Source: an uncultured Bacilli bacterium (GTDB lineage: Bacteria; Bacillota_I; Bacilli_A; RF39; UBA660). From it: DNA of 32,863 nt. Position numbers and translations under genes: made by a program. The stretch is taken from the NCBI GenBank assembly GCA_947598395.1, contig CANQFG010000007.1, positions 1 through 32,863 on the forward strand, in the 5' to 3' direction. Below are positions 22,082 through 30,652 of this stretch, in pieces; the stretch's first letter is position 1, and every line of letters begins with the position of its first letter. Under the pieces are notes generated by a model. It was not told the origin of the DNA, did no database searches, and was given only the letters and a program-made list of their open reading frames with translations.

Positions 22082-23845
22082 GTGAATAAATATTTTAAGT
22101 TAGATTTTAAAATAATACAAATTTTAAAAATATTCATTATCACTTTTATTATATGCAGTTTAACATTAATATTAGCATCAATTATACCTGATAAAAAAAT
22201 TGATAATAATGTTGAAGAATCAATAAAGTTGATGAATAAAGAAGGAGAATACCCAATTATTTTAAACCAAAAAAGTAGTTATTATCAAATTGATAATTGG
22301 ACCGAAGCGGCTTTGTTAAATTTTATTTATAATTGTGATTCAAAAAAACCCTTGGAGTGTACTTTCGCAGAAAAGACATATGTAATCGATGGTGGAACAG
22401 GATTAGAAAATGCTAATTTAATGCTAAAAGAAATTGGTCATAATTCTGCGTATACGGGAGAAAAGGTTGGCCATTATTATTTGCGCTCATCTTATTGGTT
22501 AGGTGGAAGGACAATATATATGCCATTATTAACATTTATAAATTATTATCAAATTAGATATGTAATATTAGCAGTTGGCATTTTACTTTCGCTATTTACT
22601 GCAATCGAAATCGCTAAAAAGATAAATTGGAAATATGCAATTGCGTTTATGCTTTCTTTGATTCTTACTAATTATTACGTTGGATTATTAGTATCTCCTC
22701 AGGCTCTTGTATATATTTTGACATTTTTAGGGATGGACTATATTTTACTTAAAAAGAAAAAAGTAAATTATTTTAATTTTATGTTTATTATAGGAATGTT
22801 GACTACATATTTTGACTGGTTTAGTATCCCACTAATTAGCTGGGGATTTATAATTATTACAATTTTGTTAAAAGAATATCATAAAAACAAAAAAATGGAA
22901 TTTAGTGAATTATTTAATATTATTTTTCAAACGGGCGTTGCTTGGTGTTTAGGATATGCATCTTTATTGATGTTTAGAATATTATTTAGTTATTTAGTGG
23001 TTGGAAATGATGCAATAAAGTATTTTACAGGAAGAGTATCTGATAATACCAGTGTAGGGGAATCTTCTATTATAATTAATATAGCTAAGGCTTTGAAAAA
23101 TAGTTTGAACGGACTTGTTCCTATATTAATTTTAAAGAAGGATTCTTTGATAAAAATCGGGTTGTTCTTTCTTGTTTTCTTAATATTTAATGGTATAATA
23201 TTAATTGTCAGTAAAAAATTAATAAAAATAAATAAGTCACATATTGTGGTGCCTTTATTATTAATATCATTGTCTCCTCTTGTATGGATAATAACTTTTA
23301 ATGGCTTTCATGCAAAGCATGCATGGTTTGCGTATAGATCATTAGGTATATATGTCTTTGCGATATTTATAATATTTATAATGTATATCGATAATATAAT
23401 TAGTAAATCAAAAAAGGTTAATAATGTTATAGTCAAATTAAAAGATTGGAATGTAATTAGATTTCTTATTGTTGGCGGAATTTCTACATTGATGGATTAT
23501 ATTATTTATATGGTAATTAGCATAAAATTTAACTTGATTGTGTCTAAATGTATTTCCATGATTTGTGCGGGTATATTTTCCTTTGTTAACAATAAAACTT
23601 GGACATTCAGGATTAATGAAAAAGTGAATACTAGAATGCTATTTTTATATATATTAACTCAATTAATAAATATAGGAACAAATACTACGATTAATTATTT
23701 AATGTTTGGAATTACTCATATCAAAACAATATCGTTCATAATAGCAACATTTGTTGCCATGGTAGTAAATTATTTATTGCAAAATTATGTTGTTTTTAAA
23801 GGAGAAAAAAAATATGAAGTATTCAATAGTTATTCCCTGCTATAA
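22082..23845 (+). CDS. Multi-pass membrane protein with C-terminal GtrA domain
   Basis: The 587-aa protein has two parts. Residues 1-450 form a polytopic protein: helix at about 12-35, a large extracellular loop (about 36-155, with NWTEAALLNFIYN and YWLGGRTIYMPLLTFINYY), then about nine helices. It may be a GT-C-like enzyme; I cannot assign the family. From about 457, NVIRFLIVGGISTLMDYIIY begins a typical four-helix GtrA domain with NKTWTFR and a closing NYLLQNYVVFKG. GtrA proteins are thought to help move polyprenyl-phosphate-linked sugars across the membrane. Start is GTG 22082 behind GGAGG. It overlaps the GT2 gene that follows, which would supply the lipid-linked sugar. Confidence 0.82.
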   Translation: MNKYFKLDFKIIQILKIFIITFIICSLTLILASIIPDKKIDNNVEESIKLMNKEGEYPIILNQKSSYYQIDNWTEAALLNFIYNCDSKKPLECTFAEKTYVIDGGTGLENANLMLKEIGHNSAYTGEKVGHYYLRSSYWLGGRTIYMPLLTFINYYQIRYVILAVGILLSLFTAIEIAKKINWKYAIAFMLSLILTNYYVGLLVSPQALVYILTFLGMDYILLKKKKVNYFNFMFIIGMLTTYFDWFSIPLISWGFIIITILLKEYHKNKKMEFSELFNIIFQTGVAWCLGYASLLMFRILFSYLVVGNDAIKYFTGRVSDNTSVGESSIIINIAKALKNSLNGLVPILILKKDSLIKIGLFFLVFLIFNGIILIVSKKLIKINKSHIVVPLLLISLSPLVWIITFNGFHAKHAWFAYRSLGIYVFAIFIIFIMYIDNIISKSKKVNNVIVKLKDWNVIRFLIVGGISTLMDYIIYMVISIKFNLIVSKCISMICAGIFSFVNNKTWTFRINEKVNTRMLFLYILTQLINIGTNTTINYLMFGITHIKTISFIIATFVAMVVNYLLQNYVVFKGEKKYEVFNSYSLL

Positions 23846-24524
23846 TGAAAGCGAAAATTTATCTGATTTAGTTGATGCAATAAAAAAAGTTCCCGATAGT
23901 TTTGAAGCTGAATTTATTTTAGTTGAAAATGGCTCAATTGATAATAGTAGGGAAATATTTAAAAATATAAATGTTAAAAATATGAAGTTAGTATATGTTG
24001 ATAAAAATCAAGGATATGGTTATGGAATAATTCAAGGCTTAAAAGAATCAATAGGTGATTTTGTCGGTTGGATTCATGCTGATATGCAATATAATCCAAT
24101 TGATTTAATTCCTTTCTTTGAATATATAAATTTTCACGAAAAAGAAAAGTTGTTATTAAAAGGAAAAAGAAAGAATCGTAAATTTATTGAATACTTTTTT
24201 ACTTTTGGTATGAATATATATGACTCATTGCTATTTAAAGAAAAGATGAAAGAAGTTATGTCTATGCCGGTGATATTTAATAAAGAATTATTAAAATTTA
24301 TTGATTCTTTTCCATATGATTATTCTATAGATATTTTTATATATGCATTGGCATTAAAATTAAACTATAATATTGTACATTTACCTATTTATTTGAAAAA
24401 AAGGGAAAAGGGTCATTCTTCATGGAACAATGGTTTTATATCGCGAATTAAGCAAAGTAAAAAAATGATAGTAGCAAGCCAAGAAGTAAAGAAAGAATTA
24501 AAGTATAATGATAGGTATAAATAA
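23814..24524 (+). CDS. Polyprenyl-phosphate glycosyltransferase (GtrB/DPM1-like GT2)
   Basis: The 236-aa GT-A protein opens MKYSIVIPCYNESENLSDLV and contains EFILVENGSIDNS, DKNQGYGYGIIQGLKES and WIHADMQYNP, the pattern of dolichol/undecaprenyl-phosphate sugar transferases. No membrane anchor is seen at the C-terminus. It probably charges undecaprenyl-phosphate with a sugar for transfer on the outer face by the neighbouring membrane protein. The start at ATG 23814 has AAGGAG before it; the track's 23787 start lies deep in the previous gene. It overlaps the GtrA-fusion gene by 32 bp. Confidence 0.88.
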   Translation: MKYSIVIPCYNESENLSDLVDAIKKVPDSFEAEFILVENGSIDNSREIFKNINVKNMKLVYVDKNQGYGYGIIQGLKESIGDFVGWIHADMQYNPIDLIPFFEYINFHEKEKLLLKGKRKNRKFIEYFFTFGMNIYDSLLFKEKMKEVMSMPVIFNKELLKFIDSFPYDYSIDIFIYALALKLNYNIVHLPIYLKKREKGHSSWNNGFISRIKQSKKMIVASQEVKKELKYNDRYK

Positions 24525-24574
24525 TTCTAATAAATTAAATGGAAACTTTAAATTTCGTATAGGGAGAGTAAATT

Positions 24575-26215
24575 ATGAAATTAAAAAATATAAAAAAAGA
24601 ATTATTGAAATTTGTAAATAAAAAAGCAATTATATTGGCAATAATTGTTTGGGCTATTTTGAACTTTAGTGGCATACAAAATGGTACTTTAGAATCAGAA
24701 GTGTTTTTAATTACTGTCTGCTTTAAAATAATTCATTTATTCTTCTTGTATTTCCTTTTTCTCATTATTGTTAATATCTATAATAATAAAAATAGTAAGA
24801 ATTTCAAAATAGGATTAGTATATTTTTTTGGTTATTTATTTATAGCTTTAATTTTATTACTCTTGATTTGGCCGGGGGCATGGAGTTGGGATGATATAAA
24901 TGTTTTATTAAGAGCAAACTTTTATATGGGAACAGCTTGGCAACATATTTTTACTCCCATATTATATGTTTTGTTTCTGCAAACAGTACCAATTGCTTCG
25001 GGAATTTTAATTATGCAAATATTAATAGCTGGTGCCATTATAGGATATTGTGTATCAAAAGTGTCTAGTATATTAAGCAATAGTATCAAAACTCAAAAAA
25101 TTATAAGTATAATTTTATTTATTCCAATGATTTTGCCGCCTATATTATTGCATATTTTATCTGGCTTTAGGATGGGACTGTATAGTTACTTTGAGTTATT
25201 ATTAATCACAGAAATGTTCGTTATTTACAAAGAAAAAAAAGAATTAAATTTATTTAGAATTATTTTATTATCCCTATTAGTTATATTTGTTGCATCTTGG
25301 AGAACTGAGGCTATTTATTATCCAATTATTTTTAGTTTGTTTTTACTATTAAATAGAAGTGCAGTACCTAAAAGAAAAACTATATTATTAATTTTAATAT
25401 TTACATTAATTCCAACATTAATGATAGGAAAATTAAATAACTTGTTGATTGGTACTAATGATTATTCAATAACTGCTACTGTAGAACCAGTTGAAAAACT
25501 AATCAAACATGCTAATTTAGAAGATTCAGAGGATTTAAACAATATTAATGAAGTATTAGACGTAAATTTTATATTAAATCATCCAACTTGGCGCGGATCA
25601 CAATATTTTTGGGGTGGTGCATTGCGAGAAGAATATTCTGAAAGTGATTATAAAAATTATTTAAAATCGTATTTGCATTTATCTTTAAAATATCCTTATA
25701 TAACTTTTAAAGCTATGTGGGATGTATTTTATGAGACAAGCGGATTAAGCATTAATAGAGATGGAATAACTAATCAAGCAACATTAATGGGAGCAACATT
25801 AAAAATATTTGATACTAGTAATCAATATGGTGATGCTTGGTCTAAAGTAAAAAGCCCTTTGAAAGGTCCAATTAATAGTAATTTAAGAGATAAAACATTA
25901 AGAGCATTGGCCTGCTTTGATAAAAACAGTGCAGTGTTACCACCATATTATATATTTTGGAATTTATTTATACCAATAATTTTATTGTTTATTAGCTTTT
26001 TAATTATGCTATTTAAGAAAAATTGGAACATGGTGTTTATTATTTTATCTTTATTTGTTAGAATACCATTGGTTTTTTTAACATCTTCAACATCTTTATT
26101 TATGTATTATCTTTCATTTTATGTGTGTGCATATTTTATTTCTTTTGTGGTGTTTATAGAATTAATTATATCGAAAAATAAAAATATAAAAAATAGAGTG
26201 GATGGTATTACATGA
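24575..26215 (+). CDS. Large polytopic membrane protein, GT-C/DUF6020-like
   Basis: The 546-aa protein has about 11-12 membrane helices. After helix three the loop LIWPGAWSWDDINVLLRA followed by TAWQHIFTPILYVLF resembles the acidic catalytic loop plus 'hP' segment of lipid-sugar-dependent GT-C transferases and the DUF6020 family. A long extracellular loop (about residues 300-450) lies before the last helices and includes NHPTWRGSQYFWGG. It likely transfers a sugar from a polyprenyl-phosphate donor onto the exported glycan. GGGAGAG precedes the ATG, and its TGA overlaps the start of the following gtrA-like gene (ATGA). Confidence 0.7.
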   Translation: MKLKNIKKELLKFVNKKAIILAIIVWAILNFSGIQNGTLESEVFLITVCFKIIHLFFLYFLFLIIVNIYNNKNSKNFKIGLVYFFGYLFIALILLLLIWPGAWSWDDINVLLRANFYMGTAWQHIFTPILYVLFLQTVPIASGILIMQILIAGAIIGYCVSKVSSILSNSIKTQKIISIILFIPMILPPILLHILSGFRMGLYSYFELLLITEMFVIYKEKKELNLFRIILLSLLVIFVASWRTEAIYYPIIFSLFLLLNRSAVPKRKTILLILIFTLIPTLMIGKLNNLLIGTNDYSITATVEPVEKLIKHANLEDSEDLNNINEVLDVNFILNHPTWRGSQYFWGGALREEYSESDYKNYLKSYLHLSLKYPYITFKAMWDVFYETSGLSINRDGITNQATLMGATLKIFDTSNQYGDAWSKVKSPLKGPINSNLRDKTLRALACFDKNSAVLPPYYIFWNLFIPIILLFISFLIMLFKKNWNMVFIILSLFVRIPLVFLTSSTSLFMYYLSFYVCAYFISFVVFIELIISKNKNIKNRVDGIT

Positions 26216-26619
26216 TAGATAAATTATTTCAATTTTGCAAATTTTTTGGCGTTTCTGGTATTGGGTGGATTATAGATTTTACTATTTATAGCATAATTTC
26301 TATTTATATTAATCCACTTATTGCAAATATAATAAGTTCTTTTGTAGCAATTATTTTTGTATTTTCAGTTTCAACAAGAAAGATTTTTGTCAATGATAAT
26401 AAGTATAGTTTAAAAATCAAGTTTTTAATTTATGTAGTTTACCAAGTCGTTTTAGTGTCATTCACATCGTTTATAATAAGTAGTTTAGCTAAATCATTGG
26501 TAAGTTGTAATTTCTATTTAATTGTTAAATATTCTAAACTGTTAGCAAAAATTATAGTAACGCCATTTTCAATGATGTGCAATTTTATAGTTATGAGAAA
26601 GTTAATTGAAAGGATGTAA
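26212..26619 (+). CDS. GtrA-like four-helix membrane protein
   Basis: The 135-aa product is a stand-alone GtrA-family protein: KFFGVSGIGWIIDFTIYSII with helix two, RKIFVND in the cytoplasmic loop (equivalent to 'nrkwtF'), and a final helix ending MCNFIVMRKLI. Members are thought to flip or assist polyprenyl-phosphate sugars. It starts within the stop of the GT-C-like gene and is followed after 3 bp by a GT2 gene, giving a second GtrA/GT2 pair beside the fused one. Confidence 0.85.
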   Translation: MIDKLFQFCKFFGVSGIGWIIDFTIYSIISIYINPLIANIISSFVAIIFVFSVSTRKIFVNDNKYSLKIKFLIYVVYQVVLVSFTSFIISSLAKSLVSCNFYLIVKYSKLLAKIIVTPFSMMCNFIVMRKLIERM

Positions 26620-26622
26620 AAA

Positions 26623-27429
26623 ATGGACAAAATAATGGTTTTTATTCCAATGTATAATTGTGAAAAGCAAGTAATTAGGGTATTAAACCAATTTGATAAT
26701 GTTATGAACAAATACATTGATGAAATAGTAATTGTAAATAATATAAGTACGGATAATGGTGAACAAGCGGTAATTGAATATGCTAAAAAGAATTCAAAAA
26801 AGCTTAGCATTACTGTGCTTAGAAATGAAGAAAATTATAATTTAGGTGGTTCACATAAAGTAGCTTTTAAATACGCAGTTGATAATGATTTTGATTATGT
26901 AATTGTCTTGCATGGCGATGATCAGGGGAATATAAAAGATTTTTTACCTTATTTAAAAAGTGCAGAATACAAAAATTATGATGCAATATTAGGCTCTAGA
27001 TTTATGAAGGGTTCTAAATTGTGTGGATATTCAAAATTTAGAACATTTGGTAATAGAGTATATAATATTTTATTCAGTTTGGCATTAGGTAAAAAAATTA
27101 CTGATTTAGGAGCTGGGTTAAATATGTATAAAGTTAGTACTTTAAAAGATGAATACTATTTTAAATATCCTGATAAATTAACTTTTAATTGTTACATGTT
27201 ATTAGCTATAAAAAGTTATAATCAGGATGTCAAATTTGTCCCTATCACTTGGCGCGAAGATGATCAAGTTTCAAATGTTAAAATGATAAGTCAAGCATGG
27301 TTAACATTCAAGATTGCATTTTTCTTCTTTTTTAAAAGAAAACCTTATTTAGAATCAGAACATAGGGATAAAATAGTCAAAAATTATGCTGCGGAAGTAG
27401 TTTATAAGACAAAAACAAGAAAGGAGTAA
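26623..27429 (+). CDS. GT2-family glycosyltransferase, polyprenyl-phosphate type
   Basis: The 268-aa GT-A protein carries MVFIPMYNCEKQVIRVLNQ, EIVIVNNISTDNG, NYNLGGSHKVAFKYA, VLHGDDQGN (metal site) and LGSRFMKGSKL followed by FGNRVYNILFSLALGKKITDLGAGLNMY, as in DPM1-like enzymes. A hydrophobic stretch IAFFFFFKRKPYL near the C-terminus may associate with membrane. With the preceding GtrA-like protein it would form a second lipid-linked sugar module. AAGGATG lies before the ATG. Confidence 0.88.
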   Translation: MDKIMVFIPMYNCEKQVIRVLNQFDNVMNKYIDEIVIVNNISTDNGEQAVIEYAKKNSKKLSITVLRNEENYNLGGSHKVAFKYAVDNDFDYVIVLHGDDQGNIKDFLPYLKSAEYKNYDAILGSRFMKGSKLCGYSKFRTFGNRVYNILFSLALGKKITDLGAGLNMYKVSTLKDEYYFKYPDKLTFNCYMLLAIKSYNQDVKFVPITWREDDQVSNVKMISQAWLTFKIAFFFFFKRKPYLESEHRDKIVKNYAAEVVYKTKTRKE

Positions 27430-27436
27430 TTCGACA

Positions 27437-28177
27437 ATGAAAAAAATTCATTTAGTAATGCCTATGGGGGGAGCAGGATCAAGATTTTATAATCATGGTT
27501 ATAATATGCCAAAGCCATTAATTAAAATTAATGGAAAACCATTTCTTTTTTGGTCAACTCAATCTATTGCAAAATTTGTCGATTTAATAGATATAACATT
27601 TGTTGTATTAAAACAACATATAGAAGAATATAAAATTGATTCAGTAATAAAAGAATATTATCCAAAAGCTAATATTGTTGTTTTAGACCATGTACTTAAT
27701 GGTGCAGTATTAACTTGTATTGAAGGAGTAAAAAATATAAAAGATAATTATCCAATAATTTTTAACGATTGTGATCATTTGTTTTTATGTCAATCACTTT
27801 ATGAATTTTGCAATAATGAAAAATTAAATTTATTTGATGGCGCATTATTATCATTTAAATCTAATGATCCTAAGTATAGCTATTTAAAAGAAGATTTTGT
27901 TAGTAATGTCATTGAAACCGCTGAAAAAAAAGTTATAAGTGATAAAGCAATATGTGGAACTTATTTGTTTAACAATAAGGACATATTTTTAAAAAATGCT
28001 CAAGAATATTTAAAAGAGTGTAATTATAGTGAATATTTCATGAGTGGCGTTTATAATACTATGATAAAAAATAAATATACTGTTAAGTATTTTAATGTAG
28101 AAACTCATTTGGATTTTGGAACTCCGGAGGAATATGAGAATGCTAAATCAAATAAAAGCTTTATGGAGTTGCTTTAG
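27437..28177 (+). CDS. Sugar/alcohol-phosphate nucleotidyltransferase
   Basis: The 246-aa protein has the NTP-transferase fold: LVMPMGGAGSRFYNHGYNMP plus KPLIKINGKPFLFWS (the conserved G-x-G-x-R and PKP), then FNDCDHLF (metal Asp), ICGTYLFNN and a final HLDFGTPEEYENAK. It should join a phosphorylated sugar or head group to a nucleotide. The substrate is unknown; the small size and partners recall LicC-type cytidylyltransferases and HddC-type nucleotidyltransferases. The gene ends one base before the start of a flippase-kinase fusion and a HAD gene follows, suggesting one pathway. Confidence 0.85.
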   Translation: MKKIHLVMPMGGAGSRFYNHGYNMPKPLIKINGKPFLFWSTQSIAKFVDLIDITFVVLKQHIEEYKIDSVIKEYYPKANIVVLDHVLNGAVLTCIEGVKNIKDNYPIIFNDCDHLFLCQSLYEFCNNEKLNLFDGALLSFKSNDPKYSYLKEDFVSNVIETAEKKVISDKAICGTYLFNNKDIFLKNAQEYLKECNYSEYFMSGVYNTMIKNKYTVKYFNVETHLDFGTPEEYENAKSNKSFMELL

Positions 28178-30067
28178 ATGAAATACTTTATTTTTATAGT
28201 ATCAATTTTATTTTTAGTTTTAGGACATTACATTAAAGTATTAAGAATGAAAAAGTTTATTGAAATTTATGAGCAACCTAATGATAAAAACTTAATTCAA
28301 GCATTGTCTTTAGGCTATTTTGTAAATTTCTTTTTGCCATTTAAATTTATCGGTGAATTTTTTAGAGCCTGGTTTCAAGGAAAAAAAATGAAAAATGGTA
28401 TATCGTTTGGCTTGGCAACTGTAATTATAGATAGATTTTTAGATATTTTAACGGTTATAATAATATTTATATTTTTATACTTAATTGGTTTTAAAAACGA
28501 AACAATTAAATCGTCGATTACTTTTTATGCAATATTTGGCATTTTAATTGTTACATTTTTAGCTTTATTAAATAATAATAAATTTAGAAATGTTATAAAA
28601 AAAATAATTATTAATTTTTCGAAAATTTTTAATGATAATATTAAATTAAAAATTTTAAAAATATCGTGGTATGTCATTTTATCTTTTAAAAATTTGATTA
28701 AAAGAATTGATAAAATTAAAATATTATTATATAGTATTTTATCGTGGGGATGTTATCTTTTAAGTTATGCTTTGTTTGCTAAAGCTCTTCAACTTTTTAA
28801 TTTAAATATTGATGCTGTAGATATTTTTATTGGTTTATTCTCCGCTAATAATTTAATGATTTCAATAGGTAAACTTTCATTTAGCAACATATTATTATGT
28901 ATATATATTATAAGTTCAACTTTTATATTATATTTCATATCATTTTTTGCCAAAAATAAAAATTTTTCAAAAGAATATTACGAATTGTTGCCACAATTAA
29001 ATTATAATGATAAATTGAATTTTTTGGAGGGATATTTTTCATCAAAAAATGGAACTTACTTTAATAATTATATAAGAATAAATCAAGATATATCTATAAT
29101 TAAAGATTATTCTGCTGGTAGTAATGCTACTACTATGCTTTGTGAAAAAAATGGTAAAATGTTTTTTAGAAAGTATTCAATTGGTGAGGATAGCAAAAAA
29201 CTTTATGAGCAAGTATTGTGGATAAAAAGTCATAAAGATAATATCCCTTTAACAGAAATAACAAATGTAAAATATGATGATGATTTTTTCTTTTACGATA
29301 TGCCTTATAATAAGGACTACATTAGTTGCTTTAATTATGTACATAATGTACAAATTGCGACTGGTTGGAAGGTAATAGAAAGTGCGTTAAATTCCATTCA
29401 TAATAATTTGCATACTTTAAATGTTAAACGTGCTGATCGAGAAACAATTAATCTTTATATAGATAACAAAGTTTTAAAAAATCTTGATAAAATTAAAAAC
29501 GCGAAATACATAAAACCTTTATTAAAATATAATTATTTGAACATTAATGGCAAAAAATATCATAATTTAAATTATTTTGAAAAATATCTTTCTAAAGATA
29601 ATTTATATAATATCTTTAAAAATGATATGTATTCGGATATTCATGGTGATTTTACTATAGAAAATATAATTGCTATACCTGAAAAAAATAGTTTTTATAT
29701 CATTGATCCAAATACGGGAAATTTACATAATTCAGCTAATTTAGATTTTGCAAAATTATTACAGTCACTTCATGGTGGATATGAGTTTTTAATGAATACT
29801 CAAACGTTATCAATTGATGAAAATAAAATAATTTATATGTCTTCAAAATCTCAGGTTTACAATGAAATATATATAAAATATGAACATTATTTAAAAAGAA
29901 ATTTTTCTAATGAAGAACTAAAAAGCATTTATTACCATGAAATAGTACATTGGTTGAGATTATTGCCTTATAAAATAGAAAAAAATGGTGTAAGAAGTAT
30001 TTTATTTTATTGTGGCTTAATTATTGTTTTAAATGATGTTATAGATAAATTTAAGGAGACTTTATGA
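28178..30067 (+). CDS. Fusion: UPF0104/LPG-synthase-TM flippase domain with APH-type small-molecule kinase
   Basis: The 629-aa protein joins two unrelated domains. Residues about 1-275 are a polytopic UPF0104/LPG_synthase_TM domain (AglD-like), with the signature ALSLGYFVNFFLPFKFIGEFF, RAWFQGKK and VIIDRFLDIL and about eight helices. After a short linker, residues about 305-625 form a soluble aminoglycoside-phosphotransferase/choline-kinase-like domain: FFRKYSI (ATP lysine region), catalytic loop DIHGDFTIENII and metal site FYIIDPNTGN. The reading frame is intact across the junction. The kinase should act in the cytoplasm on a small hydroxyl compound and the membrane part may move a lipid-linked product. 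It begins immediately after the nucleotidyltransferase stop and ends in an ATGA overlap with the HAD gene. I know of no described protein with this pairing. Confidence 0.83.
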   Translation: MKYFIFIVSILFLVLGHYIKVLRMKKFIEIYEQPNDKNLIQALSLGYFVNFFLPFKFIGEFFRAWFQGKKMKNGISFGLATVIIDRFLDILTVIIIFIFLYLIGFKNETIKSSITFYAIFGILIVTFLALLNNNKFRNVIKKIIINFSKIFNDNIKLKILKISWYVILSFKNLIKRIDKIKILLYSILSWGCYLLSYALFAKALQLFNLNIDAVDIFIGLFSANNLMISIGKLSFSNILLCIYIISSTFILYFISFFAKNKNFSKEYYELLPQLNYNDKLNFLEGYFSSKNGTYFNNYIRINQDISIIKDYSAGSNATTMLCEKNGKMFFRKYSIGEDSKKLYEQVLWIKSHKDNIPLTEITNVKYDDDFFFYDMPYNKDYISCFNYVHNVQIATGWKVIESALNSIHNNLHTLNVKRADRETINLYIDNKVLKNLDKIKNAKYIKPLLKYNYLNINGKKYHNLNYFEKYLSKDNLYNIFKNDMYSDIHGDFTIENIIAIPEKNSFYIIDPNTGNLHNSANLDFAKLLQSLHGGYEFLMNTQTLSIDENKIIYMSSKSQVYNEIYIKYEHYLKRNFSNEELKSIYYHEIVHWLRLLPYKIEKNGVRSILFYCGLIIVLNDVIDKFKETL

Positions 30068-30612
30068 AATTAGCAATATTTGATATGGATGGGACACTAT
30101 ATAATACTAATGATGTTAATTATTATGCATATAAAGAAGCATTAGAAAAATATAGTGTTAAACTAGATTATGATTATTATTGTAAGTTTTGTAATGGCAG
30201 GCATTATAAAACTTTTATTCCTCAATTGATTGATGATGAAGAAGCTATAAAAGATATTCATCAATTGAAAAAAGATTTTTATGCTAAGCATTTAAATAAG
30301 GTAATTATAAATGAACATTTATTTGACATAATTTGTTTAATAAAAAATGAATATAAGATTGCTTTAGTGACAACTGCTTCTAAAAAGAATACAATGGAAT
30401 TGTTAAAGTATACGGATAAAGATAAAATATTTGATTATATTTTAACGCAAGAAGATATTAAAAACCCTAAGCCTGATCCTGAAGGATTTTTAAAAGCTAT
30501 ACAATATTTTAACGTAAGTCCCAAAAATACCATTATTTTTGAGGATAGTGATGTTGGTATCGAAGCGGCTTTGAAAACTAAAGCAAATGTTATTAAAGTT
30601 ATAAATTTTTAA
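30064..30612 (+). CDS. HAD-family hydrolase (phosphatase/phosphomutase-like)
   Basis: The 182-aa protein has all HAD motifs: IFDMDGTLYNT (nucleophile and acid Asp), VTTASKKNT (Ser/Thr motif), NPKPDPEGF (Lys) and IIFEDSDVGIEAA (acidic pair). A helical cap follows motif I, as in the beta-phosphoglucomutase/phosphoglycolate phosphatase subfamily; the protein is slightly short. The start overlaps the fusion gene's stop (ATGA), indicating coupled translation. Within the nucleotidyltransferase-kinase-phosphatase trio it could remove a phosphate from an intermediate, as GmhB does in heptose activation, but the substrate is not known. Confidence 0.88.
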   Translation: MKLAIFDMDGTLYNTNDVNYYAYKEALEKYSVKLDYDYYCKFCNGRHYKTFIPQLIDDEEAIKDIHQLKKDFYAKHLNKVIINEHLFDIICLIKNEYKIALVTTASKKNTMELLKYTDKDKIFDYILTQEDIKNPKPDPEGFLKAIQYFNVSPKNTIIFEDSDVGIEAALKTKANVIKVINF

Positions 30613-30652
30613 TATTTATAATAATGGTAAAAACTGGAAGGATTATAATAGT

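Noticed and set aside
27466-27476. Six-G run in the nucleotidyltransferase gene
   Set aside because: It encodes the conserved Met-Gly-Gly-Ala motif and the frame is intact, so it is constrained coding sequence rather than a variable tract.
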